A stretch of DNA of 5,839 nt from Bacteroidota bacterium. GTDB lineage: Bacteria; Bacteroidota; Ignavibacteria; Tepidaquicellales; Tepidaquicellaceae. The translations under genes were made by a program, and so were the position numbers. Of the stretch, positions 1 through 5,080 are shown in pieces (position 1 is the first letter of the stretch; every line of letters starts with the position of its first letter). The notes beneath the pieces were generated by a model. The model saw only the letters and a program-made list of their open reading frames with translations, had not been told where the DNA came from and ran no database searches. Where the stretch lies: positions 1-5,839 of the forward strand of contig JAEYVS010000185.1 in assembly GCA_023429265.1 (NCBI GenBank), written 5' to 3'.

Positions 1-1322
1 CTGATGAAGATGTAAAGCAAATGGAAGACCAGATCAATGACAGGATGGATAAGGATTATAACCTGGTGAAAAATAAAGGAGCTGATTCATTTGATGAGGC
101 AGATAAACCGCTGGCCGTATCAAAAGATGAGATGAATGAAAAGATGACAGCTGATCCGACAAAGGTAAGCGCTGAAGAACTGGATAAAGTTGTGAAGGCA
201 TTAACAAACGTGCCGGAAGGGTTTACGATTCACCCTAAGCTCAAGAAATTCGTCGAGAGCAGGGGACATTTCCCGCAGGAAGATGATTTTAAGGTGGACT
301 GGGCATTTGCAGAGTCACTTGCTTTTGGTACGCTGATGCTGGAAGGCACCCCAATCAGGCTAAGCGGACAGGACAGCGCGAGAGGGACATTCTCACAAAG
401 GCATTTGATGCTCACCGACGTAGAGACAGGAGCTGAAATTATTCCTTTAAATCAGCTGGATACCGATGCAAAAGTCGAAGTTCTGGACAGCTTACTAAGT
501 GAAGCAGCTGTTTTAGGTTTTGAGTATGGGTACAGCACTGCAGATCCTATAACACTGGTGATGTGGGAAGCCCAGTTCGGAGATTTCGCGAATGCGGCGC
601 AGGTGATCATAGATAACTTTATCTGCTGTTCATATACAAAATGGGATCTTCCTAATAATGTTGTGATGCTATTGCCTCACGCGCAGGAGGGCCAGGGACC
701 GGAGCATTCGAGCGCAAGGCTGGAAAGATTTTTGGCATTATGCGCCGATGATAATATGTTCGTGACCAATCCAACGACGCCGGCTCAGTATTTTCATTTA
801 TTGAGAAGGAGAGCGAAGGCGAAATTCCCTAAACCGCTGGTAATAATGACGCCTAAGAGCATACTCAGGGATAAGATGGCCGTGTCTGCAGCGAAGGATT
901 TTATGGAGGGACAATTTCATGAGGTGATCAATGATGATAGAAGTGATAAAGAAAATTTTAAGAGGGTGATAATAACGAGTGGTAAGATTTACTATGATGT
1001 TATGAAACAAATGGAAGCTGATAAAGTAACAGATACAGCTGTGATCAGGATCGAGCAATACTATCCGTTCCCGGAAGAATCACTGAAAGAAATGCTCGGT
1101 GAATACAAGAATGCTAAGGAAGTGATATGGCTTCAGGAGGAACCTGCAAATATGGGAGCGTGGCCGTTTCTTTCACTAAGACTTCCAGAAGTGCTTTCGA
1201 AAGGTCAAGAGCTTCGCGCCATAAAGCGCAAACCAAGTGCTAGCCCTGCTCCAGGATCAAAAAAGAAATTTGACAAAAGCCAGGAGTGGCTGGTAAAAGA
1301 AGCACTGGGTTTGAGTTCATAG
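1..1322 (+). CDS. sucA: 2-oxoglutarate dehydrogenase E1 component, C-terminal part (5' truncated by window edge)
   Basis: This is the thiamine-diphosphate E1 subunit that decarboxylates 2-oxoglutarate and passes the succinyl group to the E2 lipoyl arm in the TCA cycle. The frame is open from position 3 (GAT GAA GAT...), so the ATG at 21 is an internal Met and the true start lies left of the window; about half of a family-length protein is visible. Counting that Met as 1, a charged linker (1-90) leads into the transketolase-like pyrimidine-binding domain, with DWAFAESLAFG (93-103), SGQDSARGTFSQRH (115-128) and WEAQFGDF (182-189); its Glu (codon 567-569) matches the cofactor-activating Glu. EGQGPEHSSARLERF follows at 223-237. 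The C-terminal E1 domain ends with the family tail RKPSASPAPGSKKKFDK. SGQDS, rather than the E. coli GEDAG form, resembles the actinobacterial/Bacteroidota kgd type. An N-terminal E2 fusion, as in mycobacteria, cannot be excluded. No sucB lies downstream; a terminator follows at once. Confidence 0.96.
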   Translation, partial: DEDVKQMEDQINDRMDKDYNLVKNKGADSFDEADKPLAVSKDEMNEKMTADPTKVSAEELDKVVKALTNVPEGFTIHPKLKKFVESRGHFPQEDDFKVDWAFAESLAFGTLMLEGTPIRLSGQDSARGTFSQRHLMLTDVETGAEIIPLNQLDTDAKVEVLDSLLSEAAVLGFEYGYSTADPITLVMWEAQFGDFANAAQVIIDNFICCSYTKWDLPNNVVMLLPHAQEGQGPEHSSARLERFLALCADDNMFVTNPTTPAQYFHLLRRRAKAKFPKPLVIMTPKSILRDKMAVSAAKDFMEGQFHEVINDDRSDKENFKRVIITSGKIYYDVMKQMEADKVTDTAVIRIEQYYPFPEESLKEMLGEYKNAKEVIWLQEEPANMGAWPFLSLRLPEVLSKGQELRAIKRKPSASPAPGSKKKFDKSQEWLVKEALGLSS

Positions 1323-1355
1323 AGTTTGTAGAGTTTATGGAATAAGTAGAGTAAA
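1311..1355 (+). repeat. 9-bp tandem repeat overlapping the sucA stop codon
   Basis: Five consecutive 9-bp units can be read: TTGAGTTCA, TAGAGTTTG, TAGAGTTTA, TGGAATAAG, TAGAGTAAA. The second and third differ at one base; the fourth is degenerate. The first unit encodes the last sense codons of sucA (Leu-Ser-Ser) and the second begins with its TAG stop. Because the period is a multiple of three, the array gives further in-frame TAG stops at 1329 and 1347. Related units occur after the peptidase stop (3546) and before mnmH (4867-4901). Confidence 0.65.
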
Positions 1356-1383
1356 AGCCCCGGAAAAACCGGGGTTTTTGTTT
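1353..1383 (+). terminator. Intrinsic terminator after sucA
   Basis: A perfect 6-bp stem CCCCGG (1358-1363) / CCGGGG (1369-1374) closes an AAAAA loop and is followed by TTTTTGTTT. The A-run at 1353-1356 can pair with the T-run, with G1357 bulged, so the structure might also work weakly on the other strand. It sits 35 bases after the sucA stop and ends that transcription unit before the peptidase gene. Confidence 0.88.
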
Positions 1384-1413
1384 AGTAATGTTTTTGCGAT
1401 TTTGGTATATTTT
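1381..1413 (+). promoter_or_regulatory. Possible Bacteroidota-type promoter for the peptidase gene
   Basis: TATATTTT (1406-1413) matches the Bacteroidota -7 consensus TAnnTTTG at all but the last base. A TTTA (1381-1384) lies about 21 bases upstream, where TTTG would be expected at -33. This would give a leader of under 20 bases before the ATG at 1437. A promoter is needed here because a terminator precedes the gene, but the region is AT-rich and chance matches are likely. Confidence 0.25.
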
Positions 1414-1436
1414 CGGTATTCACAAAATTCAGCGGT

Positions 1437-3548
1437 ATGAAGAAATATACTCTATTAATAGTAATATTCTGTTTTTATGCCACAGGGTATTCGCAGGAAA
1501 AATTAGATTATCCTGAAACAAGGAAGGTGGATGTCGTGGACGATTATTTCGGGACAAAAGTAGTAGATCCTTACAGATGGCTTGAGGAGTACGATTCACC
1601 TGAGGTGGGAGAATGGGTTAAGAAGCAGAACGAGCTGACGGAAAGCTATCTCAGCAAGATCCCATTCAGGGAAAAGATCAGGGAGAGGCTGACAGGACTT
1701 TGGGATTACGAAAAATACTGGAAGCCATTCATAGCCGGCGGTTACTATTTCTATTATAAAAATGACGGTATGCAGAATCAGTACGTGCTGTATAAGCAGA
1801 AGGATATGGATTCCGAGCCTGCAGTATTCATCGATCCGAATACTTTTTCCGCGGACGGGACAGTAGCCTTGGATGATATATTTCCATCGAATGACGGAAA
1901 ATACATTGCGTACAGCATCACCAGGTCGGGTTCGGATTGGAGAGAGTTTTATGTTATGGACATAGAGACAGGCACCCTCCTGGATGATCATATAACGGAC
2001 ATCAAGTTCTCTGACGCTTCCTGGCATAAGGACGGGTTTTATTATAATAAATATCCCGTACCGGAGAAAGGTAAAGAGCTTTCGGCAAAGAACGAATCAC
2101 CCAAGGTATATTACCATAAGCTTGGAACGCCACAGTCAGAGGATTTATTAATTTACGAAGATAACGATAATCCGGAAATGTTCCTAAATGTATATGCGTC
2201 GACTGATGAAAGATATTTATTTATGAGTAATTATTCCGGCGGCAAAAAAGGTAACTACCTGGCATTCAAGGACCTTGAGAAAGGTGATAGAGAATACACT
2301 GTGATCTACCCCGGTTATGATGACAGCTATTGGCCGGTAGAGACAGTAGGTGAAGACATATACATTTACACGAATGCAAACGCACCAAGGGGCAAAGTAA
2401 TAAAATATAATTCTGCAAGCGGTGAAATCGTAGAAGTCATTTCTCACAAGGACGAGGTACTGGAAGAAATTAACATGGTTGGCGGAAAACTTATTGCTCA
2501 GTACCTGAAAGATGCTACATCGAGGGTTTACATTTATGACCTGCAGGGAAATTTCGAGAGAGAGATCGAATTTCCCGCACCAGGAAATGTATCAGGTCTT
2601 GAAGGAAATAAAAACGATAAGGAAACATTTTATTCGTTCACCTCTTACAATTACCCTCAAACGATTTATAAGTACGACATCGAAAGCGGAACGTCATCTG
2701 TCTTTAAGAAGCTGTCCGTGGATTTCAATCCGGAACAATATGAATCAAAGCAAGTCTTTTATACGAGTAAAGACGGGACGAGGGTGCCGATGTTCATCAC
2801 ACATAGGAAGGGAATAAAACTCGATGGAAATAATCCTACTCTGTTATATGGATATGGAGGATTTAATTCCAGCACTCTTCCGTCATTTTCAACCTCACGA
2901 ATAGTATTTCTTGAAAATGGCGGTGTTTACGCAGCTCCGAATATTCGCGGAGGCGGTGAGTACGGTAAGGAGTGGCACGAGGCAGGGATGTTCGATAAAA
3001 AACAGAATGTCTTTGATGATTTTATTGCCGCGGCAGAATATCTGATAAAAGAGGGTTATACTTCGAGCGAAAAGCTCGCTATTTCAGGAGGTTCAAACGG
3101 AGGGCTGCTCGTAGGCGCGGTTACAAACCAACGCCCCGACTTGTTCAGGGTTTCATTCCCCGCGGTGGGAGTGATGGATATGCTGCGGTACCAGAAATTT
3201 ACAATAGGGTGGGCGTGGACATCTGAGTACGGAACGAGCGACAGCGTGAAGGATTTTGCGAACTTATATTCGTACTCACCATATCATAACGTGAAGTCAG
3301 GGTTAAATTACCCGGCGATATTTGTTACGACATCAGATCACGACGACAGGGTAGTGCCAAGCCACTCGTATAAGTATGTTTCGGCATTACAGGATATGTA
3401 TGATGGGAGCAATCCAATGCTTATCAGGATAGAAACCGATGCCGGGCACGGATACGGAAAGCCTACGGATAAGGTGATCGCGGGACAGACGGATATGTGG
3501 GCGTTTCTATTCTATAATATGGGGATTAATTTATTCGAGGGATTGTAA
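1437..3548 (+). CDS. Exported prolyl oligopeptidase, S9A family
   Basis: This serine peptidase cleaves short peptides after proline, most likely in the periplasm. The 703 residues fit the family (about 700-710). Residues 1-19 are a signal peptide: a KK start, a hydrophobic core (LLIVIFCFY) and a likely cut at GYS|Q. Cys12 lies inside the core without a proper lipobox, so a lipoprotein is unlikely. The N-terminal region opens with the S9A signature YPETRK and DPYRWLE (25-50), then the beta-propeller up to about 430. The alpha/beta-hydrolase part has YGYGGFN (471-477, oxyanion-hole Tyr), NIRGGGEYG, and a full triad: Ser553 in GGSNGG, Asp636 in DHDDRV and His671 in AGHGYGK. Arg638 matches the substrate-binding Arg of the porcine enzyme. 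The ATG at 1437 is chosen because it gives the signal peptide; no Shine-Dalgarno is visible. The gene is probably monocistronic, converging on mnmH. Confidence 0.95.
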   Translation: MKKYTLLIVIFCFYATGYSQEKLDYPETRKVDVVDDYFGTKVVDPYRWLEEYDSPEVGEWVKKQNELTESYLSKIPFREKIRERLTGLWDYEKYWKPFIAGGYYFYYKNDGMQNQYVLYKQKDMDSEPAVFIDPNTFSADGTVALDDIFPSNDGKYIAYSITRSGSDWREFYVMDIETGTLLDDHITDIKFSDASWHKDGFYYNKYPVPEKGKELSAKNESPKVYYHKLGTPQSEDLLIYEDNDNPEMFLNVYASTDERYLFMSNYSGGKKGNYLAFKDLEKGDREYTVIYPGYDDSYWPVETVGEDIYIYTNANAPRGKVIKYNSASGEIVEVISHKDEVLEEINMVGGKLIAQYLKDATSRVYIYDLQGNFEREIEFPAPGNVSGLEGNKNDKETFYSFTSYNYPQTIYKYDIESGTSSVFKKLSVDFNPEQYESKQVFYTSKDGTRVPMFITHRKGIKLDGNNPTLLYGYGGFNSSTLPSFSTSRIVFLENGGVYAAPNIRGGGEYGKEWHEAGMFDKKQNVFDDFIAAAEYLIKEGYTSSEKLAISGGSNGGLLVGAVTNQRPDLFRVSFPAVGVMDMLRYQKFTIGWAWTSEYGTSDSVKDFANLYSYSPYHNVKSGLNYPAIFVTTSDHDDRVVPSHSYKYVSALQDMYDGSNPMLIRIETDAGHGYGKPTDKVIAGQTDMWAFLFYNMGINLFEGL

Positions 3549-3561
3549 GTTTATGAGTTTT
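3546..3561 (+). repeat. Two degenerate units of the 9-bp repeat at the peptidase stop
   Basis: TAAGTTTA followed by TGAGTTTT resembles the TAGAGTTTR units after sucA. As there, the first three bases of the first unit are the stop codon of the gene (TAA, 3546-3548). The match is short and could be chance; it is listed because of its similar placement. Confidence 0.3.
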
Positions 3562-3600
3562 AGCCACCTAAGACACTAAGGTATCAAGACACCGAGTTTT
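3561..3600 (+). repeat. 8-bp tandem repeat, TAAGACAC type
   Basis: Five in-phase 8-bp units: TAGCCACC, TAAGACAC, TAAGGTAT, CAAGACAC, CGAGTTTT. The core is (T/C)AAGACAC and the ends are degenerate. It looks like the CACTAAGA-type periodic sequence seen in intergenic regions of many environmental bacteria. There is no open frame of note and no sign of translation. Confidence 0.7.
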
Positions 3601-3613
3601 TAACTGCATAGGA

Positions 3614-3643
3614 CGCAGAGAAGGCGCAGAGAAAACGCAGAAG
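3614..3643 (+). repeat. 11-bp tandem repeat, CGCAGAGAARG type
   Basis: CGCAG recurs exactly at 3614, 3625 and 3636. The units are CGCAGAGAAGG, CGCAGAGAAAA and a partial CGCAGAAG. The sequence just before (TGCATAGGA, 3605-3613) looks like a decayed unit. The array runs directly into the inverted repeat at 3644. Confidence 0.7.
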
Positions 3644-3691
3644 CGTTCCCAAACAGGACCCCCGTTTTCACGGGGACAAGGTTTGGGAACG
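3644..3691. repeat. Nested inverted repeat between convergent genes
   Basis: The outer arms CGTTCCCAAAC (3644-3654) and GTTTGGGAACG (3681-3691) are perfect 11-bp complements. Inside the 26-base spacer a second perfect hairpin CCCCG (3660-3664) / CGGGG (3671-3675) closes a TTTTCA loop, so the whole can fold as a stem on a stem. It lies between the ends of the peptidase gene and mnmH and could stop transcription from both sides, but neither strand shows a T-tract after the stem. The GTTTGGGAACGAG end resembles a common intergenic palindrome, so a dispersed repeat is more likely than a dedicated terminator. Confidence 0.75.
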
Positions 3692-3700
3692 AGGATAATA

Positions 3701-4867
3701 TTAAATTGATTTTGGAGTAACAATTTCAAGTAATTCTAATCTTGCGTCGCGGATGGAGTCGGTGTTTATCACTGCCAGAGGGGTTTTGAGCTTTTCTTTG
3801 TAACGTGAGTCGTAGTATTTTGTTATCATTAGTTCTGTGAATGCGTGTGTGTCCCCAGAACTCAAGAGCACTATCGCGTTCATATACACTTCTTTACTGA
3901 GTTTTTCCTTCAGAAACCTTTCATTCTTGATCATTATCTCCAGCATCGGCTCTATGCCCCTATTGTCACGTCCGAAGTAGTCTTTTACGATCCGCTTTAC
4001 CCGGGTTTCGAGTGATGATTCCAGTTTTACCGTAGGGCTGGTCTGCATACCGTCAGATAAATTCTTAGGTATAAAAAACCTTCCCACCTTCCTGGATTCG
4101 CTTTCAATCAGATATGTGCTGTGATATTTCCCCGGGGCTTCTATTCTCCGGATGATGTCAGCGAATATGTTGTTTTCGAATGCTGACTGGTTTTGTACCG
4201 GTTCATAGCTTAGATTATCATAAGGCACCTGCCCGAATAAGCTGGAGTAATGACGGGCGGCGAATTCAAGATCTATGACCGGGATGTCCGGTTTCACAGC
4301 GTTAAGCAATTCGGTTTTACCTGAACCGGTGAGTCCCGAGAGTTCGATCAATCCGAATGGAAGCGTCTCTTGCGCGAAAAATTCATTCACAATAGCACGG
4401 TAAGCTTTGAATCCTCCCGTCATTTTAGAGGGGGAGTAGCCCAGGTCGGAGATCATTTTCGCGAGGTAACTGCTTCGCCCTCCGCCCCGCCAGCAGTAAA
4501 CATTTATATCCTTGTCTTTTGCCTCGTGCTCGTCCAGAAAGCGTGAAAGAGCTTCGGCTTTTGGATCGGCATACTTCATTGCCAGCCAAACCGCTGCCTG
4601 CTGTGAATATTTTTTATAGATCAACCCCACGTAATGGCGTTCGATGTTGGAGAGGACGGGAAAATTCATTGCGCCGGGTAGATGTGATTCATCAAATTCT
4701 TTTTCAGAGCGTGCGTCTATCAGGAGAGTATTGCTGCTATTCAGTACTTCCTCTGCGTCAAGCCTCTTCCAGTCGTAGCTTTTAAATATCTCATTCAGCG
4801 TAGGAGTATTTTTGTCCACTACACTGCGGATGTAAGAGAATAGTTCGTTATCTGAACTAAAATTCAT
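3701..4867 (-). CDS. mnmH: tRNA 2-selenouridine synthase MnmH (SelU)
   Basis: The enzyme replaces sulfur with selenium in wobble 2-thiouridine of tRNA-Lys, -Glu and -Gln, via a geranylated intermediate, using selenophosphate. From the ATG at 4867 it has 388 residues (E. coli: 364). The first 35 or so residues form an extension before the rhodanese domain (about 36-160), which holds LLIDARSEKEFDESHLPGA and the catalytic Cys125 in YCWRGGGRS, then TGGFKAYR. A P-loop domain follows, with GLTGSGKT (178-185), the DLEF motif, FEN, and IESESRKVGR (254-263). The usual HRGSxFG motif reads HYSSLFG. An in-frame TTG at 4870 directly precedes the ATG; I prefer ATG because nothing, such as a ribosome site, favours TTG. 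No Shine-Dalgarno is visible. The gene lies downstream of selD on the same strand, which supports the assignment, although the 213-base gap leaves co-transcription open. Confidence 0.95.
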   Translation of the reverse strand: MNFSSDNELFSYIRSVVDKNTPTLNEIFKSYDWKRLDAEEVLNSSNTLLIDARSEKEFDESHLPGAMNFPVLSNIERHYVGLIYKKYSQQAAVWLAMKYADPKAEALSRFLDEHEAKDKDINVYCWRGGGRSSYLAKMISDLGYSPSKMTGGFKAYRAIVNEFFAQETLPFGLIELSGLTGSGKTELLNAVKPDIPVIDLEFAARHYSSLFGQVPYDNLSYEPVQNQSAFENNIFADIIRRIEAPGKYHSTYLIESESRKVGRFFIPKNLSDGMQTSPTVKLESSLETRVKRIVKDYFGRDNRGIEPMLEIMIKNERFLKEKLSKEVYMNAIVLLSSGDTHAFTELMITKYYDSRYKEKLKTPLAVINTDSIRDARLELLEIVTPKSI

Positions 4868-4901
4868 CAAATTTATAAAGTTATAAAGTTCGTCAAGTTA
4901 A
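4867..4901 (-). repeat. 9-bp repeat array abutting the mnmH start
   Basis: On the plus strand the units are TCAAATTTA (9), TAAAGTTA (8), TAAAGTTCG (9), TCAAGTTAA (9). They resemble the TAGAGTTTR array after sucA, with consensus T(A/C)(A/G)AGTTNN. The first unit touches the mnmH start codon. On the minus strand the array yields TAAATTTG and TAACTTTA, which mimic the Bacteroidota -7 box; these are assessed separately and not called as promoters. Confidence 0.55.
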
Positions 4902-4907
4902 CTTTGC

Positions 4908-4950
4908 CACTGGGACACAGAGTTCACTGAGAATTAAGTCACGGAGTTTA
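4908..4950 (+). repeat. Degenerate CACNGRG repeat
   Basis: The motif recurs as CACTGGG (4908), CACAGAG (4916), CACTGAG (4925) and CACGGAG (4940), at intervals of 8, 9 and 15 bases, so roughly an 8-bp period with one unit decayed. It resembles the TAAGACAC array at 3561-3600 in period and composition and may be the same class. It adjoins the 9-bp array; no coding potential is seen. Confidence 0.55.
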
Positions 4951-4973
4951 CTAATCACAATCCCTAAAAGTTG

Positions 4974-4999
4974 TTGGTGACGCTACGCTATAACACCAA
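4974..4999. repeat. Short inverted repeat TTGGTG...CACCAA
   Basis: Six-base perfect arms, TTGGTG (4974-4979) and CACCAA (4994-4999), flank a 14-base loop containing a direct ACGCT ACGCT duplication. There is no T-tract on either strand, so it is not a convincing terminator. It probably belongs to the set of small palindromes filling this spacer. The bases from 4951 to 4973 between it and the preceding repeat show nothing recognisable. Confidence 0.45.
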
Positions 5000-5013
5000 G
5001 GGAAATAATAATG

Positions 5014-5031
5014 TTAGTGGCTAAAGCCTAA
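5014..5031. repeat. Imperfect palindrome around GGCTAAAGCC
   Basis: GGCT and AGCC (5019-5028) form a tight inverted repeat with AA between; outer TTA (5014-5016) and TAA (5029-5031) can also pair, leaving two unpaired bases on the left. It looks like a decayed copy of the GGCTAAAGCC palindromes common in intergenic repeats. It sits 19 bases from the stronger palindrome at 5051. Confidence 0.4.
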
Positions 5032-5033
5032 AA

Positions 5034-5075
5034 AATTGATATTTATTTCACCACGAGCTGAAGCTCGTGGCAATT
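5034..5075. repeat. REP-like palindrome just after selD
   Basis: CCACGAGCT (5051-5059) and AGCTCGTGG (5062-5070) are perfect 9-bp arms separated by GA. Outer AATTG (5034-5038) and CAATT (5071-5075) are also complementary, but 12 AT-rich bases (5039-5050) lie on the left side only, as if inserted into a longer palindrome. On the minus strand the stem starts 10 bases after the selD stop and is followed, 13 bases after the strong stem, by AATTTTTT. It could therefore shield or attenuate selD mRNA ahead of mnmH. Its form is that of REP-type palindromes moved by RAYT transposases; no such transposase is present in the window. Confidence 0.65.
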
Positions 5076-5080
5076 CATAC

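Noticed and set aside
21..23. ATG at 21 as the start of sucA
   Set aside because: The frame is open to the left edge and the encoded linker is internal to the E1 family; about half the protein is missing.
798..1058. Minus-strand open frame opposite sucA
   Set aside because: It lies wholly within conserved sucA codons, its product shows no recognisable domain, and it is best explained as a shadow frame.
1470..1475. Lipoprotein signal in the peptidase (Cys12)
   Set aside because: The Cys lies in the middle of the hydrophobic core without a lipobox, and a normal signal-peptidase site GYS|Q follows.
1596..2447. Two minus-strand open frames opposite the peptidase gene
   Set aside because: They fall inside the conserved propeller coding region and their products, rich in Ile, Tyr and Val, look like antisense translation.
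2512..2817. Plus-strand open frame overlapping the peptidase gene
   Set aside because: It is the +1 shadow of conserved peptidase codons, with no start signal and no known domain.
3561..3691. CRISPR array in the convergent spacer
   Set aside because: Units are 8 and 11 bp with no spacers of constant length, and there are no cas genes.
4519..4785. Plus-strand open frame opposite mnmH
   Set aside because: It overlaps the conserved rhodanese domain and its product is an Arg/Ser/Leu-rich antisense translation.
4868..4883. Promoter -7 boxes TAAATTTG (4875-4868) and TAACTTTA (4883-4876) on the minus strand upstream of mnmH
   Set aside because: The perfect box ends directly at the ATG, so transcription would begin inside the gene, and no TTTG -33 element is found at the right spacing. 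Both arise from the 9-bp repeat.
4868..5080. Riboswitch, SECIS element or small RNA upstream of mnmH
   Set aside because: The spacer is accounted for by tandem repeats and simple palindromes, and mnmH has no in-frame TGA that would need a SECIS element.
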